Positions 16,897 through 25,519 are shown, counted from the stretch's first letter. The stretch is DNA of 64,000 nucleotides from Erythrobacter sp. HL-111 (GCF_900105095.1 NZ_LT629743.1:1798001-1862000), one strand, 5' to 3'. The notes: generated by a model not told the origin, from the sequence alone. A program made the numbers and translations.

Positions 16897-16933
16897 GTCT
16901 CACCTGCTGATGATTGGTGGTAAGGCGGGGCGA

Positions 16934-17488
16934 TCACCCGGCGGCGGATTTCCGTCCTGCTTCGAGCTCGGCGACATCCCCGCGGCCCAGCCCGCCGCCC
17001 GGTTCGGCAACGCTCCCGTCGGCGCGCCTGCCGAGATCGGCCCGGCGGGTGAGCCAGAGATCCTCGTGGCCCAGGATCCGCCCGTCATGGGCGAGGATCG
17101 ACACCGGCCCGATCGGCAGGCGGTCGCGTGCGTCGACCAGCACGGGGTCCTCCTTGACCGGTTCGGTACCGTATTTCTGCCCCCACTGGCGCAGCGCGAT
17201 CATCGCGGGCAGGAGGTCGAAGCCCTTCTCGGTGAGCCGGTATTCGATCTTGCGCCGGTCGTCCTCGCACGGTTCGCGCTTGAGGATGCCGTGCTCGACC
17301 AGCTTGGCGAGGCGGTTCGAGAGGATGTTGCGGGCAATGCCGAGCTCGCTCAGGAATTCCTCGAAATGCTTGAGCCCGTTGAAGCTCGCCCGCAGGATCA
17401 TGAAGGACCAGCGTTCGCCCATCACCTCGAGCGCCTGCGGCAGGCCGCATTCGATGAGATCGCGCAGCGGCTCCCTGATATCGCCCAT
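16934..17488 (-). CDS. HxlR-family winged-helix transcriptional regulator
   Basis: A 184-residue DNA-binding protein. The HxlR core is clear: CGLPQALEVMGERWSFMILR, then FLSELGIARNILSNRLAKL as the recognition region and RKIEYRLTEKG as the wing. Extra C-terminal residues past about 115 extend beyond the usual small HxlR size. The ATG at 17488 is preceded by AAGGAGCT. It sits divergently from the CC_3452 gene, and an inverted repeat at 17515-17538 in the shared region could be its operator. Confidence 0.88.
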   Translation of the reverse strand: MGDIREPLRDLIECGLPQALEVMGERWSFMILRASFNGLKHFEEFLSELGIARNILSNRLAKLVEHGILKREPCEDDRRKIEYRLTEKGFDLLPAMIALRQWGQKYGTEPVKEDPVLVDARDRLPIGPVSILAHDGRILGHEDLWLTRRADLGRRADGSVAEPGGGLGRGDVAELEAGRKSAAG

Positions 17489-17514
17489 GTCAGCTCCTTT
17501 CGAAAGCCTTGTCG

Positions 17515-17538
17515 TTGCGCCGCGCACTCTACGCGCAA
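17515..17538. promoter_or_regulatory. Candidate operator in the HxlR upstream region
   Basis: Inverted repeat TTGCGC-N12-GCGCAA placed 27 bp upstream of the HxlR start. Position suits autoregulation. Half sites are GC-rich and short, so chance occurrence is possible. Confidence 0.3.
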
Positions 17539-17699
17539 TCGGGCGCGAGGCAAAATGTAGCGGGGCAGGGGTGAGGGGAAAATTTAGGTTTCTGGTTGCA
17601 ACTTGAAATCTGTCACTGTAACTGCTTGGCGCAATGAGTTTCGAATCGAAACCCGATACCGCAGGCCAAGCCAAAGCCCCGCCGCGAAAGGACACCGAC

Positions 17700-18035
17700 A
17701 TGACCCTCTCCCGCACGCATTGCCGCCCGATCCTGGTCGCCGCGCTCGCCTGCACCGCGGCGATCTTCGGCACTGCCGCCGTCCCTTACCCGGTCGAAGC
17801 GAGGGACGGCCCCTATCACATCGCCAGGCTCGCCCAGCCCGCGGCCGAAACGCGCGCGGTCGCGGGCGGCGTCGCCTGGGCGTGCAAGGGCGACATCTGC
17901 GTTGCGAACAAGGGCAATTCGCGGCCGATCAACGTCTGCCGCGATCTCAACCGCGAATTCGGCGAGATCACGGCCTTCGCCGCGCGCGGCAAGGAGCTCG
18001 AGGCGGACAAGCTGGCGAAGTGCAACGGCAACTGA
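17700..18035 (+). CDS. Secreted CC_3452-family protein
   Basis: A 111-residue exported protein of unknown function. After a signal peptide (LVAALACTAAIFGTAAV) come the features I associate with the alphaproteobacterial CC_3452 family: VAWACKGDICVA, then NSRPINVCRDLNREFG, FAARGKEL, and a terminal LAKCNGN. The four mature cysteines are consistent with disulfides in the periplasm. The start at 17700 has GAAAGGA upstream; a longer frame from 17634 puts a non-signal N-terminus in front and is less likely. Confidence 0.78.
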   Translation: MTLSRTHCRPILVAALACTAAIFGTAAVPYPVEARDGPYHIARLAQPAAETRAVAGGVAWACKGDICVANKGNSRPINVCRDLNREFGEITAFAARGKELEADKLAKCNGN

Positions 18036-18052
18036 TCCGCCCCCTATCCCCC

Positions 18053-18083
18053 GTCGCCCGTGCGCCGCTCCGGCGCGGGCGAC
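18053..18083 (+). terminator. GC-rich hairpin after the CC_3452 gene
   Basis: GTCGCCCG and GCGCC arms pair with GGCGC and GGGCGAC around a GCTCC loop, 18 bp after the stop. No T-run follows on either strand, so it may be a weak terminator or an mRNA-stabilising 3' stem. Confidence 0.35.
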
Positions 18084-18144
18084 CCTCCGGCCCCCGGCGC
18101 GCGGCCTGTCCCCAACCGGCGCGCGATCCGGGGGCCGCTTCGTC

Positions 18145-18756
18145 TCAGAGCAGGCCCGCCTGCGCCAGCTGCCGTTCGAGCGCGGCGGCATCGCTGAACA
18201 GGTGGGCGTCCCAGCCGCGCGCCCGCGCCGCCTCGACATTGTCGGGATTGTCGTCGGTGAAGAACAGCGCTCCGCCGCTGCGCCCGCTGCGCCGCTCGAC
18301 GATCTCGTAGATGCGCGCATCGGGCTTCGCGATCCGTTCGGTTCCGGAAACGATGATGTCCTCGAACAGGTCGAAGATCGGCTGTTCGGGCCGGAACCGG
18401 GCGAACAGTTCGTCGCCGAAATTGGTCAGGCAGAAAAGCGGCACGCCGCGATCCGCCAGCCGGCGCACGATGTCGTGGACGCCTTCGACCTCGCCCGGCA
18501 CGGTTTCATTGAAGCGCGCGGCATAGGCCGCGATGAGCAGCGCTTGCTGCGGGAATTCGGCGATGCGCGCGCACAGCATCTCGGCCAGCGTCATGCCGCG
18601 GTCGTGCTGGAAATGCCATTCCTCGCTCACGACATTGGCGAGGAACCAGTCGAGCTCCGCCGGGTCCTCGATCAGCTTTTCGAACAGGGCGCGAAGCTGC
18701 CACTGGAACAGCACCCGGCCCACGTCGAACACGACGGCGCGATTATCGTCACTCAT
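18145..18756 (-). CDS. HAD-superfamily hydrolase (YihX-like)
   Basis: A 203-residue haloacid-dehalogenase-type phosphatase. The nucleophile motif reads VVFDVGRV, with Gly instead of the second Asp, as in the YihX (HAD-IA) group rather than classical DxD phosphatases. Later motifs are LTNFGDE (motif II Thr), KPDARIYE (motif III Lys) and FFTDDNPDNV (motif IV acids). YihX acts on alpha-glucose-1-phosphate, but substrate transfer to this protein is inference. Confidence 0.85.
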   Translation of the reverse strand: MSDDNRAVVFDVGRVLFQWQLRALFEKLIEDPAELDWFLANVVSEEWHFQHDRGMTLAEMLCARIAEFPQQALLIAAYAARFNETVPGEVEGVHDIVRRLADRGVPLFCLTNFGDELFARFRPEQPIFDLFEDIIVSGTERIAKPDARIYEIVERRSGRSGGALFFTDDNPDNVEAARARGWDAHLFSDAAALERQLAQAGLL

Positions 18757-18856
18757 GACAGCCCCCAGACGGCGAACGGCCCGCGCTCCGTGGGGAGGCA
18801 GGCCGTTTGAACCCGTCCGGCCGCCGCGTCGCGCGGGGCCGGATCGTCAAGCCGAA

Positions 18857-18982
18857 TCAGCCCTGGCGGGCCTTGAACCGGCGATTGGTCTTGTTGATGA
18901 CATAGGTGCGACCGCGGCGCCGGATGACGCGGCAATCGCGGTGGCGCTTCTTCAGCGACTTGAGGCTGTTGCGGATTTTCAT
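18857..18982 (-). CDS. ykgO: 50S ribosomal protein L36, type B (zinc-independent)
   Basis: A 41-residue basic protein beginning [17 protein letters not shown] and ending RFKARQG. It has only one cysteine, so it is the zinc-ribbon-free (C-minus) form of L36. A GGAAAGA ribosome site precedes the ATG. Immediately upstream of that site lies a strong terminator-like hairpin, which places the gene behind a possible attenuator (see findings). Confidence 0.93.
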   Translation of the reverse strand: MKIRNSLKSLKKRHRDCRVIRRRGRTYVINKTNRRFKARQG

Positions 18983-18996
18983 CGTCGTGTCTTTCC

Positions 18997-19027
18997 AAAC
19001 AAAAAGCGCCGAGACGCATCCCGGCGC
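18997..19027 (-). terminator. Rho-independent terminator or attenuator ahead of ykgO
   Basis: On the minus strand a 9-bp stem (GCGCCGGGA/TCTCGGCGC, one G-T wobble) with a TGCG loop is followed directly by TTTTTGTTT. This is a textbook intrinsic terminator. It ends one base before the ykgO ribosome site, so it could end galE transcripts, attenuate ykgO, or both. Confidence 0.75.
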
Positions 19028-19045
19028 GCGCATTCGTTGCCGCGT

Positions 19046-19074
19046 CCGTTAGCGCCGCGAGGCCGCTTCGTCAA
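19046..19074 (-). promoter_or_regulatory. Predicted promoter of ykgO
   Basis: Minus-strand TTGACG (19069-19074) and TAACGG (19046-19051) with a 17-bp spacer, overlapping the end of galE. The -10 is weak. If used, transcription would start just before the terminator hairpin and make a leader of about 55 nt. Confidence 0.4.
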
Positions 19075-20108
19075 CCATTCGCGGCATCGCTCCGGCGCAG
19101 TTCGTCCAGCCGCCGCTCCCAGGCGAGCGCGTGGGAGATGATCGTTTCTAGATCGTCGAAGCGCGGCGTCCAGGGCAGCGTCGCCCGGATGCGCGTGGGG
19201 TCCGAGACGAGCGAGCCGGGATCGCCCGGCCGCCGCTGCGCGTAGCGCCGCTCGATCGGGGCATTCGTCAGCCGGTCGAGCGCGTCGAGCACCTCGAGCA
19301 CCGAAAAGCCCCGTCCGTAGCCGCAGTTCATCGTCAGCGAGCGGCCCGGCGCCTCGATCAGCGCCTCGAGCGCGAGGACATGGGCGGCGGCGAGGTCGCT
19401 CACGTGGATGTAGTCGCGCACCCCCGTCCCGTCGGGCGTGTCGTAATCGGTCCCGAACACGCTGACATGGTCGCGCTTGCCGAGCGCGGCCTCGACCGCG
19501 ACCTTGATGAGATGGGTCGCCCCCGCGGTCGATTGCCCGCTGCGCCCGTCCGGATCGGCCCCGGCGACGTTGAAATAGCGCAGCGCGCAGTAATTCATCC
19601 CGTGGCCGGCGGCGGCGGTATCGGCCAGCATCTGCTCGGTCATCAGCTTCGACCAGCCATAGGGATTGATCGGCGCGCGGGGCGTGTTCTCGTCCACCGG
19701 CGAAACCTCGGGCATCCCATAGGTCGCCGCGGTCGAGGAGAAGATGAAATGCGGCACGCCCGCCCGCACCGCCGATTCGATCAGCGCGCGGCTCTTCACC
19801 GTGTTGTTGTGGTAGTACCCGAGCGGGTCGGCGACGCTTTCGGGCACCACGATCGAGCCTGCGAAATGCATCACCGCGCCGCGCCCGCCGCCCATGCCCT
19901 GTTCGGCGAAGATCCGGTCGAGCAGCGCGCCGTCCTCGATATCGCCTTCGTAGAAGGGGACGCCTTGCGGGACGGCGAAGCGGAACCCGGTCGACAGGTT
20001 GTCGATCACGCCAACCGGCCAGCCCGCATCCTGCAAAGCGAGCACCGCGTGGCTGCCGATATAGCCGGCGCCGCCGGTCACAAGCACGGGAATCTGCGTC
20101 CTGTCCAT
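19071..20108 (-). CDS. galE: UDP-glucose 4-epimerase
   Basis: A 345-residue extended SDR enzyme that interconverts UDP-glucose and UDP-galactose, here presumably feeding envelope polysaccharides. The NAD-binding motif is TGGAGYIGSH at the N-terminus, the catalytic pair is Ser in SSTAATYG and Tyr/Lys in YGWSK. The C-terminal phrase RRPGDPGSLVSDP is typical of GalE. The start MDRTQIPVLVTGG at 20108 is taken from the fold edge; the frame is open further upstream. Confidence 0.92.
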   Translation of the reverse strand: MDRTQIPVLVTGGAGYIGSHAVLALQDAGWPVGVIDNLSTGFRFAVPQGVPFYEGDIEDGALLDRIFAEQGMGGGRGAVMHFAGSIVVPESVADPLGYYHNNTVKSRALIESAVRAGVPHFIFSSTAATYGMPEVSPVDENTPRAPINPYGWSKLMTEQMLADTAAAGHGMNYCALRYFNVAGADPDGRSGQSTAGATHLIKVAVEAALGKRDHVSVFGTDYDTPDGTGVRDYIHVSDLAAAHVLALEALIEAPGRSLTMNCGYGRGFSVLEVLDALDRLTNAPIERRYAQRRPGDPGSLVSDPTRIRATLPWTPRFDDLETIISHALAWERRLDELRRSDAANG

Positions 20109-20224
20109 GCCCGCGCCCCTAGCACGCGAATGCCCCGAAACCATGAACAATCGCATATGCGAAAGCGGTCGTGGCGCGTGCGTGCGAGGAGGCTATAGTC
20201 GCGCCCCGAAAGAAAGGACATTCC

Positions 20225-20881
20225 ATGCACATCGCCCCCGCACGCCGCGCCGCCCCCGCACGCCGCGCCGCCTTTGCCGCGGTGCTTTCCGCCCTCGCCC
20301 TCGGCGGCTGCGCCGGCGTCTACACCGGCCCGGTCGAGGTCACCCGCTTCGTCGCGGAGGACCGCCGCGCGGCGCTCGGCCAGGGCGCGATCGCGATCGT
20401 CTTTCCCGACGAGATCGGGAACGCGGCCGCGCGCGACGCCTTCGAGGCGGCGGTGGCGGGTGAATTGCGCGCACTCGGCTACTCCATCGCGACCGAGCCC
20501 GGAACCGCCGGCCAGACCGCGACCATCCGCACCGGCCGCGAGCCGATCGGGCGCGCGGGCCAGGGGCGCTCGCCGGTCAATGTCGGGGTCGGCGGACGGA
20601 CCGGCGGTTTCGGCTCGGGCGTGGGTGTCGGGGTCGGGGTCAACCTCGGGGAAGGCAGCAGGGCCCCGCGCGTCGTCACCGATCTTGCCGTGCGCATCCT
20701 CGGCCCGGCCGGCGAAAGCCTGTGGGAAGGTCGCGCCGATCTCGAAACCTCGATCGATTCGCCCTATGCCGACACGGTTGCGGCGGCGCGCACGCTGGCT
20801 GCGGCCTTGTTCCGCGATTTCCCCGGTGGCAATGGCGAGACCGTCACCATCGACGTCGCCGACCTCAAGGGAACCGAATGA
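20225..20881 (+). CDS. DUF4136-like lipoprotein
   Basis: A 218-residue protein with an Ala/Arg-rich signal region and lipobox (LALGGC). The mature part has a repeat of Gly-Val pairs in the middle ([11 protein letters not shown]) and an alpha/beta tail, which recalls DUF4136-type envelope lipoproteins. It has no known function. It overlaps the next gene by ATGA, so the two are translationally coupled, although the partner is a cytosolic-type peptidase. AAAGGA lies upstream of the start. Confidence 0.6.
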   Translation: MHIAPARRAAPARRAAFAAVLSALALGGCAGVYTGPVEVTRFVAEDRRAALGQGAIAIVFPDEIGNAAARDAFEAAVAGELRALGYSIATEPGTAGQTATIRTGREPIGRAGQGRSPVNVGVGGRTGGFGSGVGVGVGVNLGEGSRAPRVVTDLAVRILGPAGESLWEGRADLETSIDSPYADTVAAARTLAAALFRDFPGGNGETVTIDVADLKGTE

Positions 20882-22011
20882 CCGCAATCGCCATCGACGC
20901 CGCCTTCGACAGCGGCAATATCGAGATAAAGTCCATCGAGGGTCGATCCGCCCGCCTCGCGCTCAGGAAGGACCACGGTTCCCGGTTCGCGCAGTGGTTC
21001 CATTTCCGGGTGACGGGCGCCGCGGGCGAGGAACTCGAACTCAAGCTCACCGGCCTCAACGACAGCGCCTATCCGGGCGGCTGGCCCGGTTACGACGCCT
21101 GCGTGTCGGAAGACCGCGAATACTGGGCGCGTGCGGCCAGCAGCTTCGACAAGGACGAGGCGAACGGTACTCTCACCATCCGCTACACGCCCGCGTCGAA
21201 CCTGTGCTGGTTCGCCTATTTCGCGCCCTATTCGATGGAACGGCACCACGACCTCGTCGCCGAGACCGCTGCGAGCGAGGGGGTGGACCTCGTCCGGCTC
21301 GGCGAGACGCTCGACGGCCAGCCGCTCGACCTGCTCGAACTGGGCGAAGGCGCGATGCAGGTGTGGCTCTACGCGCGCCAGCACCCGGGCGAGACGCAGG
21401 CCGAATGGTGGATGGAAGGCGCGCTCGAATGCCTGACCGATCCGGCCGACCCGGTGGCGCGGGCGCTGAGGAAGCATTGCCGCCTGCATATCGTGCCGAA
21501 CTGCAATCCCGACGGATCGCGCCGGGGGCACCTGCGCACGAACGCGGTCGGAACCAATCTCAACCGCGAATGGGCCTCGCCCAGCGCGGAGAAATCGCCC
21601 GAAGTGCTCGCGATCCTGGCGAAGATGGACGAAACCGGGGTCGATTTCGCGATGGACGTGCACGGCGACGAGGCGATTCCCGCGGTCTTCCTCGCGGGGT
21701 TCGAAGGCATCCCGTCCTGGACCGACGAACAGGGCGAGGGCTTCTACCGCTACCAGCGCATCCTCGACCGCCGCACGCCCGATTTCCAGACCAAGCTCGG
21801 CTATCCCAGGGCAGCGCCAGGCAAGGGCAATCTCGCGATGAGCACCAATCAGGTCGCCGAACGTTTCGGCGCCTGCGCGATGACGCTGGAAATGCCCTAC
21901 AAGGACCTCGCCGATTTTCCCGAACCCGAGCAGGGCTGGTCGCCCGAACGCTGCAAGCTGCTTGCGCGCGACTGCCTCGCGGCGCTGGTCGAATGGATCG
22001 AGACTCGCTGA
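20878..22011 (+). CDS. M14-family zinc carboxypeptidase (cytosolic carboxypeptidase-like)
   Basis: A 377-residue protein with an N-terminal beta domain (residues 1-120) and an M14 peptidase domain. Zinc-ligand motif HPGE (His170, Glu173), substrate-binding NPDG and NLNRE, third zinc ligand in DVHGDE (about residue 260) and the catalytic Glu in LEMPYK are all present. The N-domain plus M14 layout resembles the M14B/CCP group that trims acidic C-terminal tails in eukaryotes; the bacterial substrate is unknown. There is no signal peptide. The start overlaps the upstream lipoprotein stop by four bases. Confidence 0.88.
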   Translation: MTAIAIDAAFDSGNIEIKSIEGRSARLALRKDHGSRFAQWFHFRVTGAAGEELELKLTGLNDSAYPGGWPGYDACVSEDREYWARAASSFDKDEANGTLTIRYTPASNLCWFAYFAPYSMERHHDLVAETAASEGVDLVRLGETLDGQPLDLLELGEGAMQVWLYARQHPGETQAEWWMEGALECLTDPADPVARALRKHCRLHIVPNCNPDGSRRGHLRTNAVGTNLNREWASPSAEKSPEVLAILAKMDETGVDFAMDVHGDEAIPAVFLAGFEGIPSWTDEQGEGFYRYQRILDRRTPDFQTKLGYPRAAPGKGNLAMSTNQVAERFGACAMTLEMPYKDLADFPEPEQGWSPERCKLLARDCLAALVEWIETR

Positions 22012-22138
22012 CTTCTTCCCGTCACGCCGCGTGTGACAGGGTTTCGCGCGGGGCGCGTTCTCCGCTGACGAGGACATCCGCATCGGCCTGCCGATCGTCG
22101 GCGGGGTCCTGGGCGGTCCTATCGGGAAGGAATGACCT

Positions 22139-22582
22139 TCAGGCGAGATTGGCGGGGCCGAAGGCGCGCGGGAGGAGGTCGGACAGGCGCACTCGCTCGG
22201 TCCGCGTCGTCCCGACGCACAGGACGATCGGGTCGGTGGAGCCCAGTTGCGCGATCTCGTTGAGCACCTGCCGGCAGCGCCCGCAGGGCGTGATCGGCGC
22301 GCCCCTCGTTCCCTTGGCTCCCTTGTCCGCCGGGCCGGTCACCGCGACCGCGACGAGCCCGCCGCGCCGCCCTTCGCCCAGGGCCTTGGCGACCGCGACC
22401 GTCTCGGCGCACAGGGCAAGGCCGTAGCTTGCGTTCTCGACGTTGCATCCGGTGATCACCGCGCCGTCCTCGAACAGCAGGGCCGCGCCGACGCTGTAAT
22501 CGGAATAGGGCGCATAGGCGTTCAGCGCCGCCGCGCGCGCGGCCGCGACCAACGCCGTCTCGGCATCCGCGGACAAGGTCAT
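22139..22582 (-). CDS. cdd: Cytidine deaminase
   Basis: A 147-residue zinc enzyme of pyrimidine salvage (cytidine to uridine). It is the small, homotetrameric type with three cysteine ligands: CNVENASYG, then LCAETVA (Cys and catalytic Glu) and PCGRCRQVL. Length is slightly above the usual 130 because of an insertion near ADKGAKGTRGA and a C-terminal extension. It overlaps the upstream GH25-like gene by ATGA, so they are read together. Confidence 0.94.
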   Translation of the reverse strand: MTLSADAETALVAAARAAALNAYAPYSDYSVGAALLFEDGAVITGCNVENASYGLALCAETVAVAKALGEGRRGGLVAVAVTGPADKGAKGTRGAPITPCGRCRQVLNEIAQLGSTDPIVLCVGTTRTERVRLSDLLPRAFGPANLA

Positions 22583-23319
22583 TTCTGCACCACCACCCAT
22601 TCGATCGGATCCTGCGAAGCCTCGGTCATCAGGCCAGCGTTCGCGCTCCACAGCAGCCAGGGCCGCCCGGCATAGTCCGGCTCGGCCCGGTCGCGCACCA
22701 GCCACAGGTCGCGCTCCAGCTTCGCCGCGATGCGGTACTTGCGCTCGAACGCCGGGCCGAGCTTGAGGATGACGGGACGCCCGGCGTGCATCTCGATCTG
22801 GTTGATGAGCGTCATCAGTTCGCTTTCTACCGCCGCCTCGCTCATCGGCGGGGTGCACGGGATGCGTGCGATCGCAAGCACCAGCGCGGGCGGCAGCAGA
22901 TCGGCATCGCGCGGCACCATGCGGGTGAAGCGCGCGCTCTGCGGATCGGCCCGCGTGCACAGGTCGAAGGGAAACGCGATCCCCACGTCGAGCCCCGCCG
23001 CCCGCGCCGCGTCGAGCCGCGCGGCGAAACCGGGATCGGGGGCCGCGCCGCTCGGGGCGAGCTCGAGATAGACAAACCGCGCCCCCAGCGCGCGCAGCGT
23101 CTCGAACCGCGTGCCCGATGAGCCGCTGCGAATCACCGCGCCCTGTTCGGGATAGGCGGCCTCCGCCGGACGCCAGCCGCGCATGTCGACCCACAGCCAG
23201 CACGAATAGAGGATGATCGCCAGCACGGCGAGCACGAAGCCCTGCCACACGAGGCGGATGATCCGGCCCCCCGCCCCCAGCTTGCGGCGGCGGGCGGTCC
23301 TCAGGCGGGGCTTGGCCAC
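22579..23319 (-). CDS. Membrane-anchored GH25 (lysozyme)-like protein, probable pseudoenzyme
   Basis: A 246-residue protein with one N-terminal membrane anchor (FVLAVLAIILYSCWLWV) and an extracytoplasmic domain whose layout follows GH25 muramidases (FVYLELAPSG, LDAARAAGLDVG, PMSEAAVESELMTLI). The acids that catalyse cleavage in GH25 appear to be missing: the N-terminal Asp block is replaced around VIRSGSSG, and the expected D-x-E pair reads VLA in PALVLAI. It is therefore more likely a binding protein than a lysozyme. It is coupled to cdd and follows the UPF0262 gene by seven bases. Confidence 0.65.
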   Translation of the reverse strand: MAKPRLRTARRRKLGAGGRIIRLVWQGFVLAVLAIILYSCWLWVDMRGWRPAEAAYPEQGAVIRSGSSGTRFETLRALGARFVYLELAPSGAAPDPGFAARLDAARAAGLDVGIAFPFDLCTRADPQSARFTRMVPRDADLLPPALVLAIARIPCTPPMSEAAVESELMTLINQIEMHAGRPVILKLGPAFERKYRIAAKLERDLWLVRDRAEPDYAGRPWLLWSANAGLMTEASQDPIEWVVVQK

Positions 23320-23326
23320 GTCTCCC

Positions 23327-23860
23327 TCAACCCTTGATGTGGAGCACGCAGATCAGCGTGAAAAGCCGCCGCGCGGTCGCGAAATCGGTCTCGACCTTGC
23401 CTTCCAGCCGTTCGAGCAGCAATTCGGCGGCGTTGTTGTGGATGCCGCGCCGGGCCATGTCGATCGTCTCGATCTCGGTCGGAGTCGCCTTGCGGATCGC
23501 CTGGTAATAGCTGTCGCAGATCGCGAAATATTCGCGGATCGGGCGGCGGAACCGGGCGAGCCCGATCAGCAGTGTCTCGAGCGGGGCCTCGCCCTCGTCG
23601 GCAATGTCCATCGCCAGCCGCCCGTCGCGCACCGAGAGGTGCAGGCGATAAGGCCCCTTCGCCCCGCGCTCGGCGCTGCGCACCGGCTTGAAGGTGTTTT
23701 CCTCGATCAGGTCGTAGATCGCCACCCGCCGCTCCTGCTCGACATCGGCGTTCCGCCACAGGATGGTCTCCTCGTCGAGCGAGATGTGCACGATCCGGTG
23801 GGCGGCCGAAGACGAGCCCGGCGCGGGCGGAACGTCAGAATCGGGCGGCGAATTGGCCAT
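23327..23860 (-). CDS. UPF0262 family protein
   Basis: A 177-residue soluble protein found in alphaproteobacteria, function unknown. Family features are the block HISLDEETILWRN, EENTFKPV, LARFRRPIREYFAICDSYY and the terminal HIKG. The N-terminal 20 residues are Pro/Ser-rich and probably disordered. It leads the minus-strand unit UPF0262, GH25-like, cdd and lies divergent from dnaB, sharing its 147-bp upstream region. Confidence 0.9.
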   Translation of the reverse strand: MANSPPDSDVPPAPGSSSAAHRIVHISLDEETILWRNADVEQERRVAIYDLIEENTFKPVRSAERGAKGPYRLHLSVRDGRLAMDIADEGEAPLETLLIGLARFRRPIREYFAICDSYYQAIRKATPTEIETIDMARRGIHNNAAELLLERLEGKVETDFATARRLFTLICVLHIKG

Positions 23861-23930
23861 GACGCGATGCCTTCGCAGATCGCGGGGCCATTATTCAAGC
23901 ACTTCGATTCCCCATCCCCGCTATCCACAG

Positions 23931-23939
23931 CGGCAAGGG
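23931..23939 (+). promoter_or_regulatory. DnaA-box-like nonamer upstream of dnaB
   Basis: CTATCCACA differs from the DnaA consensus TTATCCACA at the first base only and lies 69 bp before the dnaB start. A single near-match in a 147-bp region can be chance, but its place in front of the replicative helicase gene is suggestive. Confidence 0.3.
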
Positions 23940-24007
23940 CGCGCGCGAAAAATATATTGCCCGGCCGAGGTCTTGCCCGGTGCGGTACGCGGGCGCATTG
24001 GGAGGGG

Positions 24008-25519
24008 ATGCCTGAACCCGAAAAGCTCTCCCTCGTAACCAGCGGCGAATCGACCGAGACCCGCAAGCTTCCCGCCAATCTCGAAGCGGAGGCGGCGTTT
24101 CTGGGCGCGGTGCTGATCGACAACCGGGTGATCGAGGAATTGCAGGTTCCGATCCGCCCGGAGCATTTCTTCGAGCCGATCCACGCCCGCATCTACGAAC
24201 GCGTGCTCACGCTGATCGACCGCAACGCGACCGCCTCGCCGGTGACACTGCGCCCCTATTTCGAAGCCGACGAGGCGCTCAGGGACCTCGGCGGCACCAG
24301 CTATCTCGCGCAATTGACCGCGAGCGGGGCGGGCCTGCTCGCCCCCCGCGAACTGGCCCAGCAGATCTACGACCTTGCGCTCCTGCGGGAACTGGTGACG
24401 GTCGGGCGCTGGCTGGTCGAAGGCGCGCTCGACACCTCGCAGGACGTGAGCCCGACGGAACGCATCGCACAGGCCGAGGCGGACCTGTTCAGGGTCGCCG
24501 ACGGGGCCGCGACGGGAAGCGAGGTCGCGACCTTCCGCGAAGCCTCTATGAGCGCGCTCAAGATGGCCGAGGCCGCGCTCAACTCGGGCGGCGGGCTGTC
24601 GGGCAAGACGACCGGCATCGACACGATCGATTCGAAGACTTCGGGCCTGCACAATTCCGACCTCATCATCCTTGCCGGGCGGCCGGGCATGGGCAAGACG
24701 TCGCTTGCCACCAATATCGCCTTCAACTGCGCCGAGGAGCACCTGCGCTGGCTGTCGGAAGGGGGCGAGTTCAATTACGGTGCGCCGGTCGCCTTCTTCA
24801 GCCTGGAAATGAGCTCCGACCAGCTCGCCACCCGCATTCTCGCCGAACAGGCCGAGATCTCTTCGGAGGCGCTGCGCAGCGGCAAGCTCACGCGCGATGA
24901 ATTCCAGCAGCTCTCCTTCGCCAGCCAGCGGCTCGCCGAACTGCCGCTCTATATCGACGACACCCCCGCGCTCACGATCGCGGCGCTCCGCAACCGCGCG
25001 CGCCGGTTGAAGCGCAAGCACGACATCGGCCTCATCGTGGTCGACTACCTCCAGCTGCTGCAGGGTTCCGGCCGGGCGAACGACAACCGGGTGAACGAGA
25101 TTTCCGAGATCAGCCGGGGCCTGAAGACGCTCGCCAAGGAATTGTCGGTGCCCGTGATCGCGCTGTCGCAGCTCTCCCGCGCGGTCGAGCAGCGCGAGGA
25201 CAAGCGGCCGATGCTGTCCGACCTCAGGGAATCGGGCTCGATCGAACAGGACGCCGACATGGTCTGGTTCATCTACCGCTCCGATTACTACCACCTGCTG
25301 GTGAAGCCCGACACGCCCGACGAGACCTCCTCGCCCGAGGCGCGCGAGAAATACCTCGCCTGGGAACAGAAGCACGAAGAACTGGTCGGCAAGGCGAGCC
25401 TGATCGTGGCGAAACAGCGCCACGGTTCGACCGGCAACGTGCCGCTGCATTTCCAGAGCGACATCACCAAGTTCACCTCGCCCAACCGGCGCGACTATTC
25501 TGATTACGGGTACGAATAG
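24008..25519 (+). CDS. dnaB: Replicative DNA helicase DnaB
   Basis: A 503-residue hexameric fork helicase. The N-terminal DnaB domain begins LPANLEAEAAFLGAVLIDN and is followed by the RecA-like domain with Walker A GRPGMGKTS (about residue 225), Walker B-type VVDYLQLLQG, and the arginine-finger region SDLRESGSIEQDADMVWFI. The start ATG at 24008 follows GGGAGGGG; the much longer open frame upstream is a GC-driven artefact. Next downstream is rpoZ. Confidence 0.96.
   Translation: MPEPEKLSLVTSGESTETRKLPANLEAEAAFLGAVLIDNRVIEELQVPIRPEHFFEPIHARIYERVLTLIDRNATASPVTLRPYFEADEALRDLGGTSYLAQLTASGAGLLAPRELAQQIYDLALLRELVTVGRWLVEGALDTSQDVSPTERIAQAEADLFRVADGAATGSEVATFREASMSALKMAEAALNSGGGLSGKTTGIDTIDSKTSGLHNSDLIILAGRPGMGKTSLATNIAFNCAEEHLRWLSEGGEFNYGAPVAFFSLEMSSDQLATRILAEQAEISSEALRSGKLTRDEFQQLSFASQRLAELPLYIDDTPALTIAALRNRARRLKRKHDIGLIVVDYLQLLQGSGRANDNRVNEISEISRGLKTLAKELSVPVIALSQLSRAVEQREDKRPMLSDLRESGSIEQDADMVWFIYRSDYYHLLVKPDTPDETSSPEAREKYLAWEQKHEELVGKASLIVAKQRHGSTGNVPLHFQSDITKFTSPNRRDYSDYGYE

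Noticed and set aside
23213..24007. Upstream extension of the dnaB frame by about 265 codons
   Set aside because: It lies antisense over the UPF0262 gene; the DnaB N-domain begins just after the ATG at 24008, which has a good ribosome site.
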